Shown one piece after another: positions 23,929-32,366 of a stretch of DNA of 35,830 nucleotides. The position numbers were made by a program, and so were the translations under genes. Each line of letters opens with the position of its first letter. The first letter of the stretch is position 1. The stretch spans positions 1-35,830 of the forward strand of contig NZ_JAJCYB010000126.1 of NCBI RefSeq assembly GCF_029263155.1, given 5' to 3'. The stretch comes from Pseudonocardia sp. Lineage in GTDB: Bacteria; Actinomycetota; Actinomycetes; Mycobacteriales; Pseudonocardiaceae. The notes under the pieces are model-generated. The model ran no database searches. It worked only from the letters and a program-made list of their open reading frames with translations, and was not told the DNA's origin.

Positions 23929-23979
23929 TCGGAGCCGTACTGCTGTTCGGCGCGGCCGCAGAGTGCAGTACGGCTCCGA
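23929..23979. terminator. Long stem-loop between convergent genes
   Basis: Perfect 15-bp arms (23929-23943 and 23965-23979), containing GGAGCCGTACTGC, enclose a 21-nt loop. A mismatch and three further pairs extend the stem outward. It lies between the 3' ends of the DUF1707-TM2 gene (23904) and the Nudix gene (23987), the usual place for a bidirectional terminator. There is no T tract, so a U-less terminator, a repeat-type palindrome or an mRNA 3'-end stabiliser are alternatives. Confidence 0.5.
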
Positions 23980-23986
23980 AGTGCGG

Positions 23987-24613
23987 TCAGGGCCTGCGTG
24001 TGGCGAAACGGGTGGGGCGGTCGGGCCATGGCGCGTCCGTCGGGCGCGCCGCGGCCGGGGCGCCCGCCAGCACGTGGGCCGCGAGCACCGCCGACACCGT
24101 CGTGGCGTTGACGATCGTGCCGGCCAGCGCCATGCGCACCGCCACGGGCATCGACACCCAGCGCAGCGTGAGGTCGGCCTCCTCGTCGTCGCCCAGGTCG
24201 GGGCGGCCGACCTCGGTGATCCCGCGGGCCAGGTACACGCGGATCGACTCGTCGGAGAACCCGGGCGAGGGAACGATGTCCAGCAGCACCGACCACTCGT
24301 CGGCGGCCAGCCCGGCCTCCTCGGCCAGCTCGCGCTGCGCGGTGCGCAGCGGGTCCTCCCCCGCCACGTCGAGCAGCCCCGCGGGCAGCTCCCACAGCCG
24401 CCGCCGCACCGCGTGCCGGTACTGGTGGATCATCATCAGCCGGTCGTCGGCGTCCAGCGCCGCCACCGCGACGGCACCGGGGTGCTCCACGATCTCCCGC
24501 GTCGCGACCCGCCCGCCCGGCATCACGACCCGGTCCGAGCGCAGGGCCATGACCCGCCCGGCGTAGATCTCGCTGGAGCCGTCGACGGGGAAGTCGTGCC
24601 GCGGCGGGTTCAC
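23987..24613 (-). CDS. Nudix ADP-ribose pyrophosphatase
   Basis: From GTG 24613 (GTGA overlap with pyrG) the product is 208 aa. The Nudix helix is GLLDVAGEDPLRTAQRELAE and the EAGL after it (residues 79-102); it keeps REUxEExGU with Glu95, Glu98 and Glu99 as metal ligands, and has one extra residue before the first Glu, as I recall for the mycobacterial homologue Rv1700. The upstream LWELPAGL fits ADP-ribose hydrolases. It would convert ADP-ribose to AMP and ribose 5-phosphate. Co-translated with pyrG. Confidence 0.92.
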   Translation of the reverse strand: MNPPRHDFPVDGSSEIYAGRVMALRSDRVVMPGGRVATREIVEHPGAVAVAALDADDRLMMIHQYRHAVRRRLWELPAGLLDVAGEDPLRTAQRELAEEAGLAADEWSVLLDIVPSPGFSDESIRVYLARGITEVGRPDLGDDEEADLTLRWVSMPVAVRMALAGTIVNATTVSAVLAAHVLAGAPAAARPTDAPWPDRPTRFATRRP

Positions 24614-26319
24614 GTCCCGGCCCCGTTCACCGAGACGGTCTCCCGGTCGGGCTCGTCGAACGGGAGCAGCCCCTCGGCCCGGTAGCGCAGCGCGGCTCCG
24701 ATGAACGCCGCGAACAGCGGGTGCGGCCGCGTGGGGCGGCTCTTGAGCTCCGGGTGCGCCTGCGTGCCGACGAAGAACGGGTGCGTGCCGGAGGGCAGCT
24801 CGACGAACTCGACGAGCGTGCCGTCCGGCGACGTGCCACCGAACACCAGGCCGACCTCCTCCAGCCGCGACCGGTAGGCGTTGTTGACCTCGTAGCGGTG
24901 CCGGTGCCGCTCGGTCACCTCCCGCGTGCCGTACGCCGCCGCCACGACGGTGCCTGCGCCCAGCGTCGCCGCGTAGGACCCGAGCCGCATCGTGCCGCCC
25001 ATGTCCCGCTCCCCGGCCACGACGGCGCGCTGGTCGGCCATGGTGGAGATCACCGGGTACGGGGTGCGCTCGTCGAACTCGCTGGAGTTGGCGTCCTCGA
25101 GCCCGGCGAGCGTGCGCGCCGCCTCGATCACCATGCACTGCAGGCCGAGGCACAACCCCAGCGTGGGGATGCCGCGGGTCCGGGCGTGGGTGATCGCGTC
25201 GAGCTTGCCCTCGATGCCGCGCACCCCGAACCCCCCGGGGATCAGCACGCCGTCCATGCCCTCCAGCGCCGTGGCCGCGCCCGCCGGGGTGCGGCACTCG
25301 TCGCTCTGCACCCAGACGATCTCGACCTTCGCCCGGTGCGCGAACCCGCCCGCACGCAGCGCCTCGGTGACCGACAGGTACGCGTCCGGCAGGTCGACGT
25401 ACTTGCCCACGAGCGCGACCCGGACCGTGTCCGCGGGCGAGTGGACGCGCTCGAGCAGGTCACCCCACACGGTCCAGTCGACGTCGCGGAAGGGCAGCTG
25501 CAGCCGCCGCACCACGTACGCGTCGAGGCCCTCGCGGTGCAGCACCCGCGGGATGTCGTAGATCGACGGCGCGTCCGGCGCCGCCACCACGCCGTCGACC
25601 TCGACGTCGCACATGAGGCTGATCTTGCGCTTCATGTCGTCGGGGATCTCACGGTCGGCCCGCAGCACGAGCGCGTCGGGCTGGATACCGATGTTGCGCA
25701 GCGCCGCGACCGAGTGCTGGGTCGGCTTGGTCTTCAGCTCGCCCGACGGCGCGAGGTAGGGCACCAGCGAGACGTGCAGGAAGAAGCAGTGGTCGCGACC
25801 CACCTCGTGGCGGACCTGGCGCACCGCCTCCAGGAACGGCAGCGACTCGATGTCCCCGACCGTGCCGCCCACCTCGGTGATCACGACGTCGGGCACCGAG
25901 CCGTCGTCGTCGGGGTCGGCCATCGCGAGGATGCGGTCCTTGATCTCGTTGGTGATGTGCGGAATGACCTGCACGGTGTCACCCAGGTACTCGCCGCGCC
26001 GCTCCTTGGCGATCACCGACGAGTACACCTGGCCCGTCGTGACGTTGGCGCGCCCGTGCAGGTTGCGGTCCAGGAACCGCTCGTAGTGGCCGACGTCGAG
26101 GTCGGTCTCCGCCCCGTCCTCGGTGACGAACACCTCGCCGTGCTGGAACGGGTTCATCGTGCCCGGATCCACGTTCAGGTACGGGTCGAGCTTCTGCATG
26201 ATCACCCGCAACCCGCGGGAGGTGAGAAGTTGGCCGAGGCTGGAGGCCGTCAGGCCCTTGCCCAGCGAGGACGCTACCCCGCCGGTGACGAACAGATGAC
26301 GCGTCGCGCGAGGCTGCAC
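24610..26319 (-). CDS. pyrG: CTP synthase
   Basis: The 569-aa enzyme makes CTP from UTP, ATP and glutamine. The amidoligase domain (about 1-270) begins HLFVTGGVASSLGKGLTASS, contains the LDPYLNVDPGTMNPFQHGEV and EVGGTVGDIESLPF motifs. The class I glutaminase domain (about 300-550) has VLIPGGFGVRG, the nucleophile Cys in LGLCLGLQCM, and the His/Glu of AHPELKS. Length matches the family. It starts at GTG 26319 with TACCCT eight bases upstream and no Shine-Dalgarno, so the mRNA may be leaderless. Confidence 0.98.
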   Translation of the reverse strand: MQPRATRHLFVTGGVASSLGKGLTASSLGQLLTSRGLRVIMQKLDPYLNVDPGTMNPFQHGEVFVTEDGAETDLDVGHYERFLDRNLHGRANVTTGQVYSSVIAKERRGEYLGDTVQVIPHITNEIKDRILAMADPDDDGSVPDVVITEVGGTVGDIESLPFLEAVRQVRHEVGRDHCFFLHVSLVPYLAPSGELKTKPTQHSVAALRNIGIQPDALVLRADREIPDDMKRKISLMCDVEVDGVVAAPDAPSIYDIPRVLHREGLDAYVVRRLQLPFRDVDWTVWGDLLERVHSPADTVRVALVGKYVDLPDAYLSVTEALRAGGFAHRAKVEIVWVQSDECRTPAGAATALEGMDGVLIPGGFGVRGIEGKLDAITHARTRGIPTLGLCLGLQCMVIEAARTLAGLEDANSSEFDERTPYPVISTMADQRAVVAGERDMGGTMRLGSYAATLGAGTVVAAAYGTREVTERHRHRYEVNNAYRSRLEEVGLVFGGTSPDGTLVEFVELPSGTHPFFVGTQAHPELKSRPTRPHPLFAAFIGAALRYRAEGLLPFDEPDRETVSVNGAGT

Positions 26320-26327
26320 GGGGTTTC

Positions 26328-26333
26328 AGGGTA
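26328..26333 (-). promoter_or_regulatory. Putative -10 for leaderless pyrG mRNA
   Basis: TACCCT on the minus strand, eight bases before GTG 26319. The gap (GAAACCCC) has no ribosome-binding site. No good -35 is visible. Confidence 0.4.
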
Positions 26334-26397
26334 CAGCGGTCCGCGACGTCCGCGCAGGCGGGCGGCCACGCAGGCGATTCCGCACCGGCCGGGGCGG

Positions 26398-27312
26398 TCA
26401 GGCGGCCGGGGCGGCACCGTCCGCCGCCGTCGCGGCGGTCCCGTAGCGGCCCGAGCGGCCGTCGAGCTGCTCGCGCAGGGCCAGCACCGCCGACACCTGC
26501 CCGGAGCCGGACTGCACGTCGTCCACGGTCGACAGGGCGGCGGTGACGGACGGGTCGGCCCGCGCGACGCCGACCGATCCCGTGTTGTCCGCCGACCCGG
26601 ACCGCCCGGCCAGCACCGCGCCCGCCCCGCGGCGGTCGAGCTCGGCGGCCAGGCGCGTGACCACGGCGGCCGCGTCGGCGGCGTCGATCCCGGTCAGCGC
26701 TCCGCCGGTGAGGACCAGCACCAGCGGCGACGGCGCCGGCACTTCACCGGGCCGGACGAACCCGGCCGAGGCGAGCCCGGTGAGCACGGCCGCGGCCTGG
26801 TCGGGCTGCGCGCCGGGCAGCAGCGCGCCTCCCAGCAGCCCGCCCAGCAGGCTGCCGGTGTCCGATGCCGCGGGCAGCTGCGCCCCCGGCGGCAACAGCG
26901 CGGCGGTCAGCTCGCGCAGCTGGTCGGCGCGGGCCGGGTCGCCCACGGCTTCGGTGAGCGCGACCTCGCCGCCCACGGTGGCACCGGCCTGCCCCAGCAG
27001 GGTCAGCAGGCCGTCCCGGTCGGCCGGGTCGGCCCCGTCGGCGGTGACGAGCACGACCGACTGCCCGTCCAGCACGCCACCGACCGCGGCCGGCCCGACG
27101 CGGCGGGCGAACTCGTCGGAGGCCCGCTGCGCGGCGGCGAGCTCGTCGCGCTCGGCGGTGAGCTCCTGCACCTGCTCGCCGAGGTCGTCGCGCTCGGTGG
27201 AGACGGCCGACAGCAGCCGGTCCGACACCCCGCTGGCCCCGAGGAGCACCCCGAGCGCCAGCGCGAGGAACACCGCACCGATGGAGACGGCGTGGTAGCG
27301 CAGCGAGATCAC
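26398..27312 (-). CDS. steB: SteB / MctB family protein
   Basis: The 304-aa protein has an N-terminal signal anchor (about 9-29, VSIGAVFLALALGVLLGASG), a coiled-coil (about 38-72, TERDDLGEQVQELTAERDEL) and a periplasmic alpha/beta domain rich in Ala/Gly. This layout defines the MctB/SteB family. MctB (Rv1698) is linked to copper handling in M. tuberculosis, while SteB in Corynebacterium forms a complex with SteA at the division septum. The steA gene lies directly upstream with a GTGA overlap, favouring the SteAB role. Which activity applies here cannot be read from sequence. Confidence 0.9.
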   Translation of the reverse strand: MISLRYHAVSIGAVFLALALGVLLGASGVSDRLLSAVSTERDDLGEQVQELTAERDELAAAQRASDEFARRVGPAAVGGVLDGQSVVLVTADGADPADRDGLLTLLGQAGATVGGEVALTEAVGDPARADQLRELTAALLPPGAQLPAASDTGSLLGGLLGGALLPGAQPDQAAAVLTGLASAGFVRPGEVPAPSPLVLVLTGGALTGIDAADAAAVVTRLAAELDRRGAGAVLAGRSGSADNTGSVGVARADPSVTAALSTVDDVQSGSGQVSAVLALREQLDGRSGRYGTAATAADGAAPAA

Positions 27313-28493
27313 CCGAACCAGCTCCGGACGGAGTCGACCACCCCGGCGAGCAGCTGCGAGAACCAGACACCCACGGCGTCCCCCGCGTCCGACACCAGCA
27401 GGGCGGCCACGATCGCGACGATCGCGGCCCCGATCATCAGCAGGATCGCCCCCAGCGAGACCCGGCTGCGGTACAGCGCGGCGATCACCCGCCCGTCCAC
27501 GAGCGCGCCCCCGAGCTGCAGGCGGGTGAGGAAGGTCGAGGCGTTGCTGCCCGAGCGACCGCGGTCCAGGAACTCGGCCATGCTCGCCGACAGCCCCACG
27601 GTGACGACCATGGACGCCCCGTGGTGGGCCGCCAGCAGCAGCGCGAGGTCCTCGGGATTCGCCGAGCTGGGGAACGTGACCGCTCCGGTGCCCAGGTCCT
27701 GTACCCGGTGCAGGCCCGGCGCGTGCCCGTCGGCGAAGGCGGGGACGACGACGTCGGCGCCGCAGGTGAGCGCCTCCATCGACACCTCCCCGGGGTCGCC
27801 GACGATCAGGGCGGGTCGGTGCCCGGCCGCGAGCAGCGCGTCGGCACCCGCGCCGACCCCGACGAGCACCGGCCGGTACTCGCGGATGAAGTGTTTGAGC
27901 TTCGCGAGGTCGGCGACGTGGTCGTACCCCGCGGCCACCACCAGGACCTGGCGCCCGGACAGCTCGACGTCGACCTCGGGTACGCCCATCCCGTCGAGCA
28001 GCAGCGACCGCTCCCGCCGCATGAACTCGATGGTGTTCGCCGCGAACGCCTCCAGCTGGTGGCTGAGGCCGGCCTTGGCCTCGACGAGGGCGTCGGCCAC
28101 CGAGTCGGCGGTCTGCTCGACACCCTCACCGACCTGCTTCTCCCCCAGGTACACCGCGCCGTCGAGCAGCCGGACCCGGCTGCCGTCCTTGATCGCGTGC
28201 AGCGTCTCGGCCCCCACGCCGTCGACGAGCGGGATGCCGGCCTCCAGCAGGACCTCCGGGCCGAGCGTCGGGAACCGGCCGGAGATCGACGGCGAGGCGT
28301 TGACGACGCCCGCCACCCCGGCCGCGACGAGCGCTTCCGCCGTGCCCCGGTCGAGGTCGACCTGGTCGAGAACCGCCACCTCGCCCGCCTTGATGCGGCG
28401 GAGCAGCGCCTCGGTGCGCCGGTCGACCCGGGCGGTCCCGGCCACACCGGGCAGCTCCGGTCGTGAGCGGTTCAGCAGGCCGGTCAGCTTCAT
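27309..28493 (-). CDS. steA: Cytokinetic ring protein SteA
   Basis: The 394-aa protein has a thiamin-pyrophosphokinase-like alpha/beta core, with an N-terminal part (about 20-110, ARVDRRTEALLRRIKAGEVA) and a nucleotide-binding-like middle (RQVLVVAAGYDHVADLAKLK, VGVGAGADALLAAGHRPALI). A single C-terminal membrane helix lies at about 345-367 (ILLMIGAAIVAIVAALLVSD). SteA proteins localise to the actinobacterial division ring and interact with SteB through the membrane. Gene order matches Rv1697-Rv1698. No classical kinase residues are evident. Confidence 0.92.
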   Translation of the reverse strand: MKLTGLLNRSRPELPGVAGTARVDRRTEALLRRIKAGEVAVLDQVDLDRGTAEALVAAGVAGVVNASPSISGRFPTLGPEVLLEAGIPLVDGVGAETLHAIKDGSRVRLLDGAVYLGEKQVGEGVEQTADSVADALVEAKAGLSHQLEAFAANTIEFMRRERSLLLDGMGVPEVDVELSGRQVLVVAAGYDHVADLAKLKHFIREYRPVLVGVGAGADALLAAGHRPALIVGDPGEVSMEALTCGADVVVPAFADGHAPGLHRVQDLGTGAVTFPSSANPEDLALLLAAHHGASMVVTVGLSASMAEFLDRGRSGSNASTFLTRLQLGGALVDGRVIAALYRSRVSLGAILLMIGAAIVAIVAALLVSDAGDAVGVWFSQLLAGVVDSVRSWFG

Positions 28494-28604
28494 GCCAGCA
28501 CTGTGACACCTGGGGCGCGTGATACCGGGAAGGCACGCCGGGCGATCACCCGCCGACCCGACCGGCCGGGCCCGGCCGTGCCCGCCGCCGGCACCCGGGC
28601 GAAC

Positions 28605-30449
28605 TCAGGAGCCGGATCCGGACCGCTTCCGCCCGCCCCGGCGTCGTGCGCCGGTCGTGGCCTCGGCCCGGTCGGCCTGCCGGTGTGCGCGTGCGGTGCC
28701 GAGCAGCTCCTCGGCGTGGGCGCGGCCGGTGTCGGTGTCGTCGAGGCCGGCGAGCATGCGAGCCAGCTCCCCGATCCGGTCGCCGTCGGCCAGGGTGCGG
28801 ACGCGGCTGTGGGCCCGGGACGGCCCCGCCTGCCCGGGCCCGTCCCGGACCGACTTGTCGACGACCAGGTGCCGGTCGGCGTAGGCCGCGACCTGCGGCA
28901 GGTGGGTGACCACGATGACCTGGTGCCGGGCGGCGAGCCGGGCCAGCCGCCGCCCGATCTCGACCGCCGCGCGCCCGCCCACCCCGGCGTCGACCTCGTC
29001 GAACACCATCGTGGGCACCGGGTCGGCCCCGGCCAGCGCGACCTCCAGGGCGAGCATCACCCGCGACAGCTCCCCGCCGGACGCGCCCTTGTGCAGCGGC
29101 TGCGGGGCCGCGCCGCCGTGGGCGACGAGCCGCAGCTCCACCTCGTCGACCCCGCTCGTGCCCGCCACCAGCGGCTGTCCGCCGACGAGGAGCGTGTCGG
29201 CGGCGTCCGGTCCGGCCACCCGCGGCCTGACGTCGACCAGCAGCCGGGCGTCGGCCATCGCGAGACCACCCAGCTCCGCGGTGGTGTCGGCGGCCAACCG
29301 CGCCGCCGCCTCGCGGCGGGCCGCGGTGACCTCCGCGGCGTGTGCCGCCAGCTCGACGGCCAGGTCGTCGCGACGTGCGGCGAGCGCGGAGAGCGTCTCC
29401 TCCGAGGTGTCGAGACCGCCGAGCCGCTCCCGGGCCTCGTCCGCCCAGGCGAGCACCCCGTCGACGTCGGCGGCGTACTTGCGGGTGAGCGCCTTGAGCT
29501 CCGCCTGCCGCGACAGCACCGCGGCGAGCCGGTCGGGATCGGCGTCGAGCCGGTCCAGGTAGGACGCGAGCTCGGCACCCACGTCGCCGAGCAGCGCGAG
29601 CGCCTCCCCCAGCCGCGCGTCGAGCGCCGTGAGCTCGGCGTCACCGGCCGCCGCGAGCCGGTGCCGCGCGTCCCCGATCAGGGCCAGCGCGGCCGGGGCG
29701 TCGGGGTCGCCGCCCCCTCCGTCGGCTCCGTCGGCGCCGACCAGCGCGGCCTGGGCGGCCGCGGCCACGGCGCGCAGGTCGTCGGCCGCGGCGAGCCGCC
29801 GGGCGTGCGCGACCAGCTCGCCGTCCTCGCCGGGCTGCGGGTCGACGGCCGCGATCTCGGTGAGCCCGTGGCGCAGCATGTCGGCCTCCTGCGCCATCCG
29901 CCGTGCCCCGTCGCGCCGCTGCACCAGCTCGGCGGCCAGCCGCTGCCACTCCGCGCGCACCTCCCGGTAACGCGCCAGCGGTTTGCCCACGGCGTCACCG
30001 GCGAAGCGGTCGAGCAGGGCGCGCTGCTCGGCCGGACGCAGGAGGCGGAGCTGGTCGTTCTGGCCGTGCACGGCCAGGGTGGCCTCGGCCAGCCGGCCCA
30101 GCACGCCGACCGGCACCGACCGGCCGCCCAGGTGTGCCCGCGACCGCCCGTCGGCCCCGACCGTGCGCACCGCGATCAGCGTGCCGTCCTCGTCGGCGTC
30201 GGCCCCCACCTCGTCGGCCACGGCCAGCGCCTGCGGGCCGGCCAGGAACCTCCCCTCGACGACGGCCCGCCGGGCGCCCTCCGCCACCCGCGACGCCTCC
30301 GCGCGCCCGCCGCCGAGCAGCGAAAGCCCGGTGACCACCATCGTCTTGCCCGCGCCGGTCTCGCCGGTGAGGACGGTGAGCCCCGGATCCAGTTCGAGCG
30401 TGGCGTCGTCGATCACGCCGAGCCCCTGGATCCGCATCTCGGACAGCAT
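28605..30449 (-). CDS. recN: DNA repair protein RecN
   Basis: The 614-aa SMC-like ATPase acts in double-strand-break repair. Walker A is GETGAGKT (29-36) after MLSEMRIQGLGVIDDATLEL, the ABC signature region is KGASGGELSRVMLALEVALA and Walker B is MVFDEVDAGVGG. The middle (about 150-400) is a long Ala/Leu-rich coiled coil. ATG 30449 directly follows a promoter that resembles the RecA-independent DNA-damage type (30479-30457), so recN can be induced apart from the upstream nadK-tlyA genes. Confidence 0.97.
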   Translation of the reverse strand: MLSEMRIQGLGVIDDATLELDPGLTVLTGETGAGKTMVVTGLSLLGGGRAEASRVAEGARRAVVEGRFLAGPQALAVADEVGADADEDGTLIAVRTVGADGRSRAHLGGRSVPVGVLGRLAEATLAVHGQNDQLRLLRPAEQRALLDRFAGDAVGKPLARYREVRAEWQRLAAELVQRRDGARRMAQEADMLRHGLTEIAAVDPQPGEDGELVAHARRLAAADDLRAVAAAAQAALVGADGADGGGGDPDAPAALALIGDARHRLAAAGDAELTALDARLGEALALLGDVGAELASYLDRLDADPDRLAAVLSRQAELKALTRKYAADVDGVLAWADEARERLGGLDTSEETLSALAARRDDLAVELAAHAAEVTAARREAAARLAADTTAELGGLAMADARLLVDVRPRVAGPDAADTLLVGGQPLVAGTSGVDEVELRLVAHGGAAPQPLHKGASGGELSRVMLALEVALAGADPVPTMVFDEVDAGVGGRAAVEIGRRLARLAARHQVIVVTHLPQVAAYADRHLVVDKSVRDGPGQAGPSRAHSRVRTLADGDRIGELARMLAGLDDTDTGRAHAEELLGTARAHRQADRAEATTGARRRGGRKRSGSGS

Positions 30450-30456
30450 GGTGGGG

Positions 30457-30479
30457 AGGGTACGGCGCGGCACCGACGG
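30457..30479 (-). promoter_or_regulatory. Putative DNA-damage (PafBC/RecA-NDp-type) promoter of recN
   Basis: On the minus strand the sequence reads CCGTCGGTG, eight bases, TACCCT, then seven bases and the ATG of recN. The RecA-independent actinobacterial DNA-damage promoter consensus is TTGTCRGTG-N8-TAnnnT. The match is 7 of 9 in the first box with the exact 8-bp spacing. It lies wholly in the 38-bp gap after nadK, and the mRNA would be leaderless. Confidence 0.55.
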
Positions 30480-30487
30480 ATCGGTGG

Positions 30488-31396
30488 CTACCGGTCGGGA
30501 GAGCCGCGCCAGCCGCGCACGGGCAGGTCGAACTTGCGCACGAGCCGGTCGGCGAAGGGCCGTCCGTCCAGGCGCACCATCCGCACCGGCCGCTCGCCGC
30601 GGGTCAGCTCCACGCGCGCCCCCGGGGGCAGGGAGAACGTGCGCCTGCCGTCGCAGTCGAGCACGGCGGGCGGCCCGCTCGGATCGACCTCGATCGCCAC
30701 CTCGGACTCCGGCGAGATCACCATCGGCCGCGCGAACAGGGCGTGGGCGTTGCTCGGCACCAGCAGCAGCGCCTCCACCTGCGGCCACACCAGCGGCCCG
30801 CCCGCGGAGAACGCGTACGCCGTGGAACCGGTGGGCGTGGCGCACAGCACCCCGTCGCAGCCGAACGCCGACACCGGGCGCCCGTCGACCTCCAGCACCA
30901 CCTCGAGGATCCGCTCGCGCGTGCTCTTCTCCACAGCGGCCTCGTTGAGGGCCCACGTGCGGGCCAGCACGTCGCCGTTGCACCGGGCGACCGCGTCGAG
31001 CGTCATCCGCTCTTCCACCGCGTACCGCCTCTCGACGACCGCGTCGAGCGCCGCGCCGAGCGAGCCCTGCTCGGTCTCGGCGAGGAATCCCACCCGTCCC
31101 AGGTTCACCCCGAGCAGCGGCACGTCCACCGGCCTCGCCATCTCCGCGGCGCGCAGCAGGGTGCCGTCGCCGCCGAGCACCAGCACCACCTCGGCCCCGC
31201 CGGCACAGCCCGGGCTCCCGTCGACGAGCCGGGGCGCGAGTTCGGGCGGCAGGTCACCGTGCTCGACCTCGGCCCACTCCTCGGCCAGCACCATCAGCCG
31301 GACCCCGGCCGCTGCGAACCGCCGCGCGACCGCGGCCGCGGTGTCGCGGTTGGTGGGCCGCCCGGTGTGCAGCACCACCAGCACCTCACGGGTCAC
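30488..31396 (-). CDS. nadK: NAD kinase
   Basis: The 302-aa enzyme phosphorylates NAD to NADP using ATP or polyphosphate. The GGDGT motif is at 75-79 (LVLGGDGTLLRAAE), followed by NLGRVGFLAE, the NE motif (ALNEAAVEK) and the Gly-rich DGVLCATPTGSTAYAFSAGG. Length and N-terminus fit actinobacterial NadK. GTG 31396 overlaps the tlyA stop (GTGA), so it is translated with it. It is Rv1695 in the conserved order. Confidence 0.97.
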   Translation of the reverse strand: MTREVLVVLHTGRPTNRDTAAAVARRFAAAGVRLMVLAEEWAEVEHGDLPPELAPRLVDGSPGCAGGAEVVLVLGGDGTLLRAAEMARPVDVPLLGVNLGRVGFLAETEQGSLGAALDAVVERRYAVEERMTLDAVARCNGDVLARTWALNEAAVEKSTRERILEVVLEVDGRPVSAFGCDGVLCATPTGSTAYAFSAGGPLVWPQVEALLLVPSNAHALFARPMVISPESEVAIEVDPSGPPAVLDCDGRRTFSLPPGARVELTRGERPVRMVRLDGRPFADRLVRKFDLPVRGWRGSPDR

Positions 31397-32190
31397 GCCG
31401 GACCCCGCTCCACCGCCGAGGCCAGGGCCGCGTCGCCGACGTCGGCGCCGTCGCAGGCCAGCAGCAGGAAGAACTCGACGTTGCCGGACGGGCCGGGCAG
31501 CGGGCTCGGCGCCGCTCCCCGCAGCACCAGCCCCAGCTCGCGAGCCGCGGCCGTGACGGCGTGCAGCGCGCCCAGCCGCAGCTGCGGATCGCGCACCACA
31601 CCCCCGGACCCGAGCCGGTCGCGCCCCACCTCGAACTGCGGCTTCACCATCGGCAGCAGCACCCCGCCGGTGCACCCCGCCAGCGCCGGCAGCACGGTGC
31701 GCAGCGAGATGAACGACAGGTCGGCCACGGTGACGTCGACCGGTCCGCCGATGTCGTCGGGTACGAGGGCGCGGACGTTGGTGCGGTCGTGCACCTGCAC
31801 CCGGTCGTCGCTGCGCAGCCGCCACACGAGCTGCCCGTAGCCGACGTCGACGGCCACCACCCGCGCCGCCCCGCGATCGAGCAGCACGTCGGTGAACCCG
31901 CCGGTCGACGCGCCCGCGTCGAGGCAGCGTGCACCGGAGACCTCCACCCCGAGCTCGTCGAGCGCCCCGACGAGCTTGTGGGCGCCACGGGAGGCCCACG
32001 CACGCTCGCCGGACTCCGTGACGACGACCGGCGTGTCCCGGTCGACGACGGTGGCGGCCTTGCCCGCGACGACGCCCCGCACCGCGACGCGGCCCTGCCC
32101 GATCAGCTCGGCGGCCTGCTGCCGTGACCGGGCCAGCCCGCGGCGCACCAGCTCGGCGTCCAGCCGGGCCCGGGTGACCACCGCCGTCAC
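31393..32190 (-). CDS. tlyA: TlyA family rRNA 2'-O-methyltransferase
   Basis: From GTG 32190 the product is 265 aa. It has an N-terminal S4 domain (about 6-65, RLDAELVRRGLARSRQQAAE) and an FtsJ/RrmJ-like methyltransferase domain with SAM motif CLDAGASTGGFTDVLLDRGA and the KDKE-type lysine in MVKPQFEVG. TlyA methylates C1409 of 16S and C1920 of 23S rRNA in mycobacteria, and its loss gives capreomycin resistance. The start overlaps the preceding small gene. A longer open frame upstream is a shadow of that gene. Confidence 0.95.
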   Translation of the reverse strand: MTAVVTRARLDAELVRRGLARSRQQAAELIGQGRVAVRGVVAGKAATVVDRDTPVVVTESGERAWASRGAHKLVGALDELGVEVSGARCLDAGASTGGFTDVLLDRGAARVVAVDVGYGQLVWRLRSDDRVQVHDRTNVRALVPDDIGGPVDVTVADLSFISLRTVLPALAGCTGGVLLPMVKPQFEVGRDRLGSGGVVRDPQLRLGALHAVTAAARELGLVLRGAAPSPLPGPSGNVEFFLLLACDGADVGDAALASAVERGPA

Positions 32191-32366
32191 GCCGAGCCGG
32201 CGGCGAGCGCGTCGCCCAGCGCGGCGTGCACCCGCTCGAACGCCTCGACGTGGTCGGCGAGCGGCCGGTCGTCGAGCCCGTCGAGGCCGGACATCGCGGC
32301 GTCGACGGACGCCCGCAGTGCGGGCAGCGACGGCGGCCGGGGATCGGCCGGTCTCGGGGCGGTCAT
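32187..32366 (-). CDS. Small conserved protein between HAD phosphatase and tlyA
   Basis: The 59-aa protein starts MTAPRPADPRPPSLPALRAS and then forms one or two amphipathic helices (LADHVEAFERVHAALGDALA). Both ends overlap neighbours by four bases (ATGA and GTGA), so it is a true operon member. A small gene occupies the same place in mycobacteria (Rv1693). Its function is unknown. Its size, basic/proline start and helical end are consistent with a small adaptor or a ribosome-linked factor, but this is speculation. Confidence 0.85.
   Translation of the reverse strand: MTAPRPADPRPPSLPALRASVDAAMSGLDGLDDRPLADHVEAFERVHAALGDALAAGSA

Noticed and set aside
24721..28506. Open frame of 1261 codons on the plus strand opposite pyrG, steB and steA
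   Set aside because: It mirrors three well-supported minus-strand genes and its translation is Arg/Ala/Val-rich without any domain. It is a GC-bias shadow.
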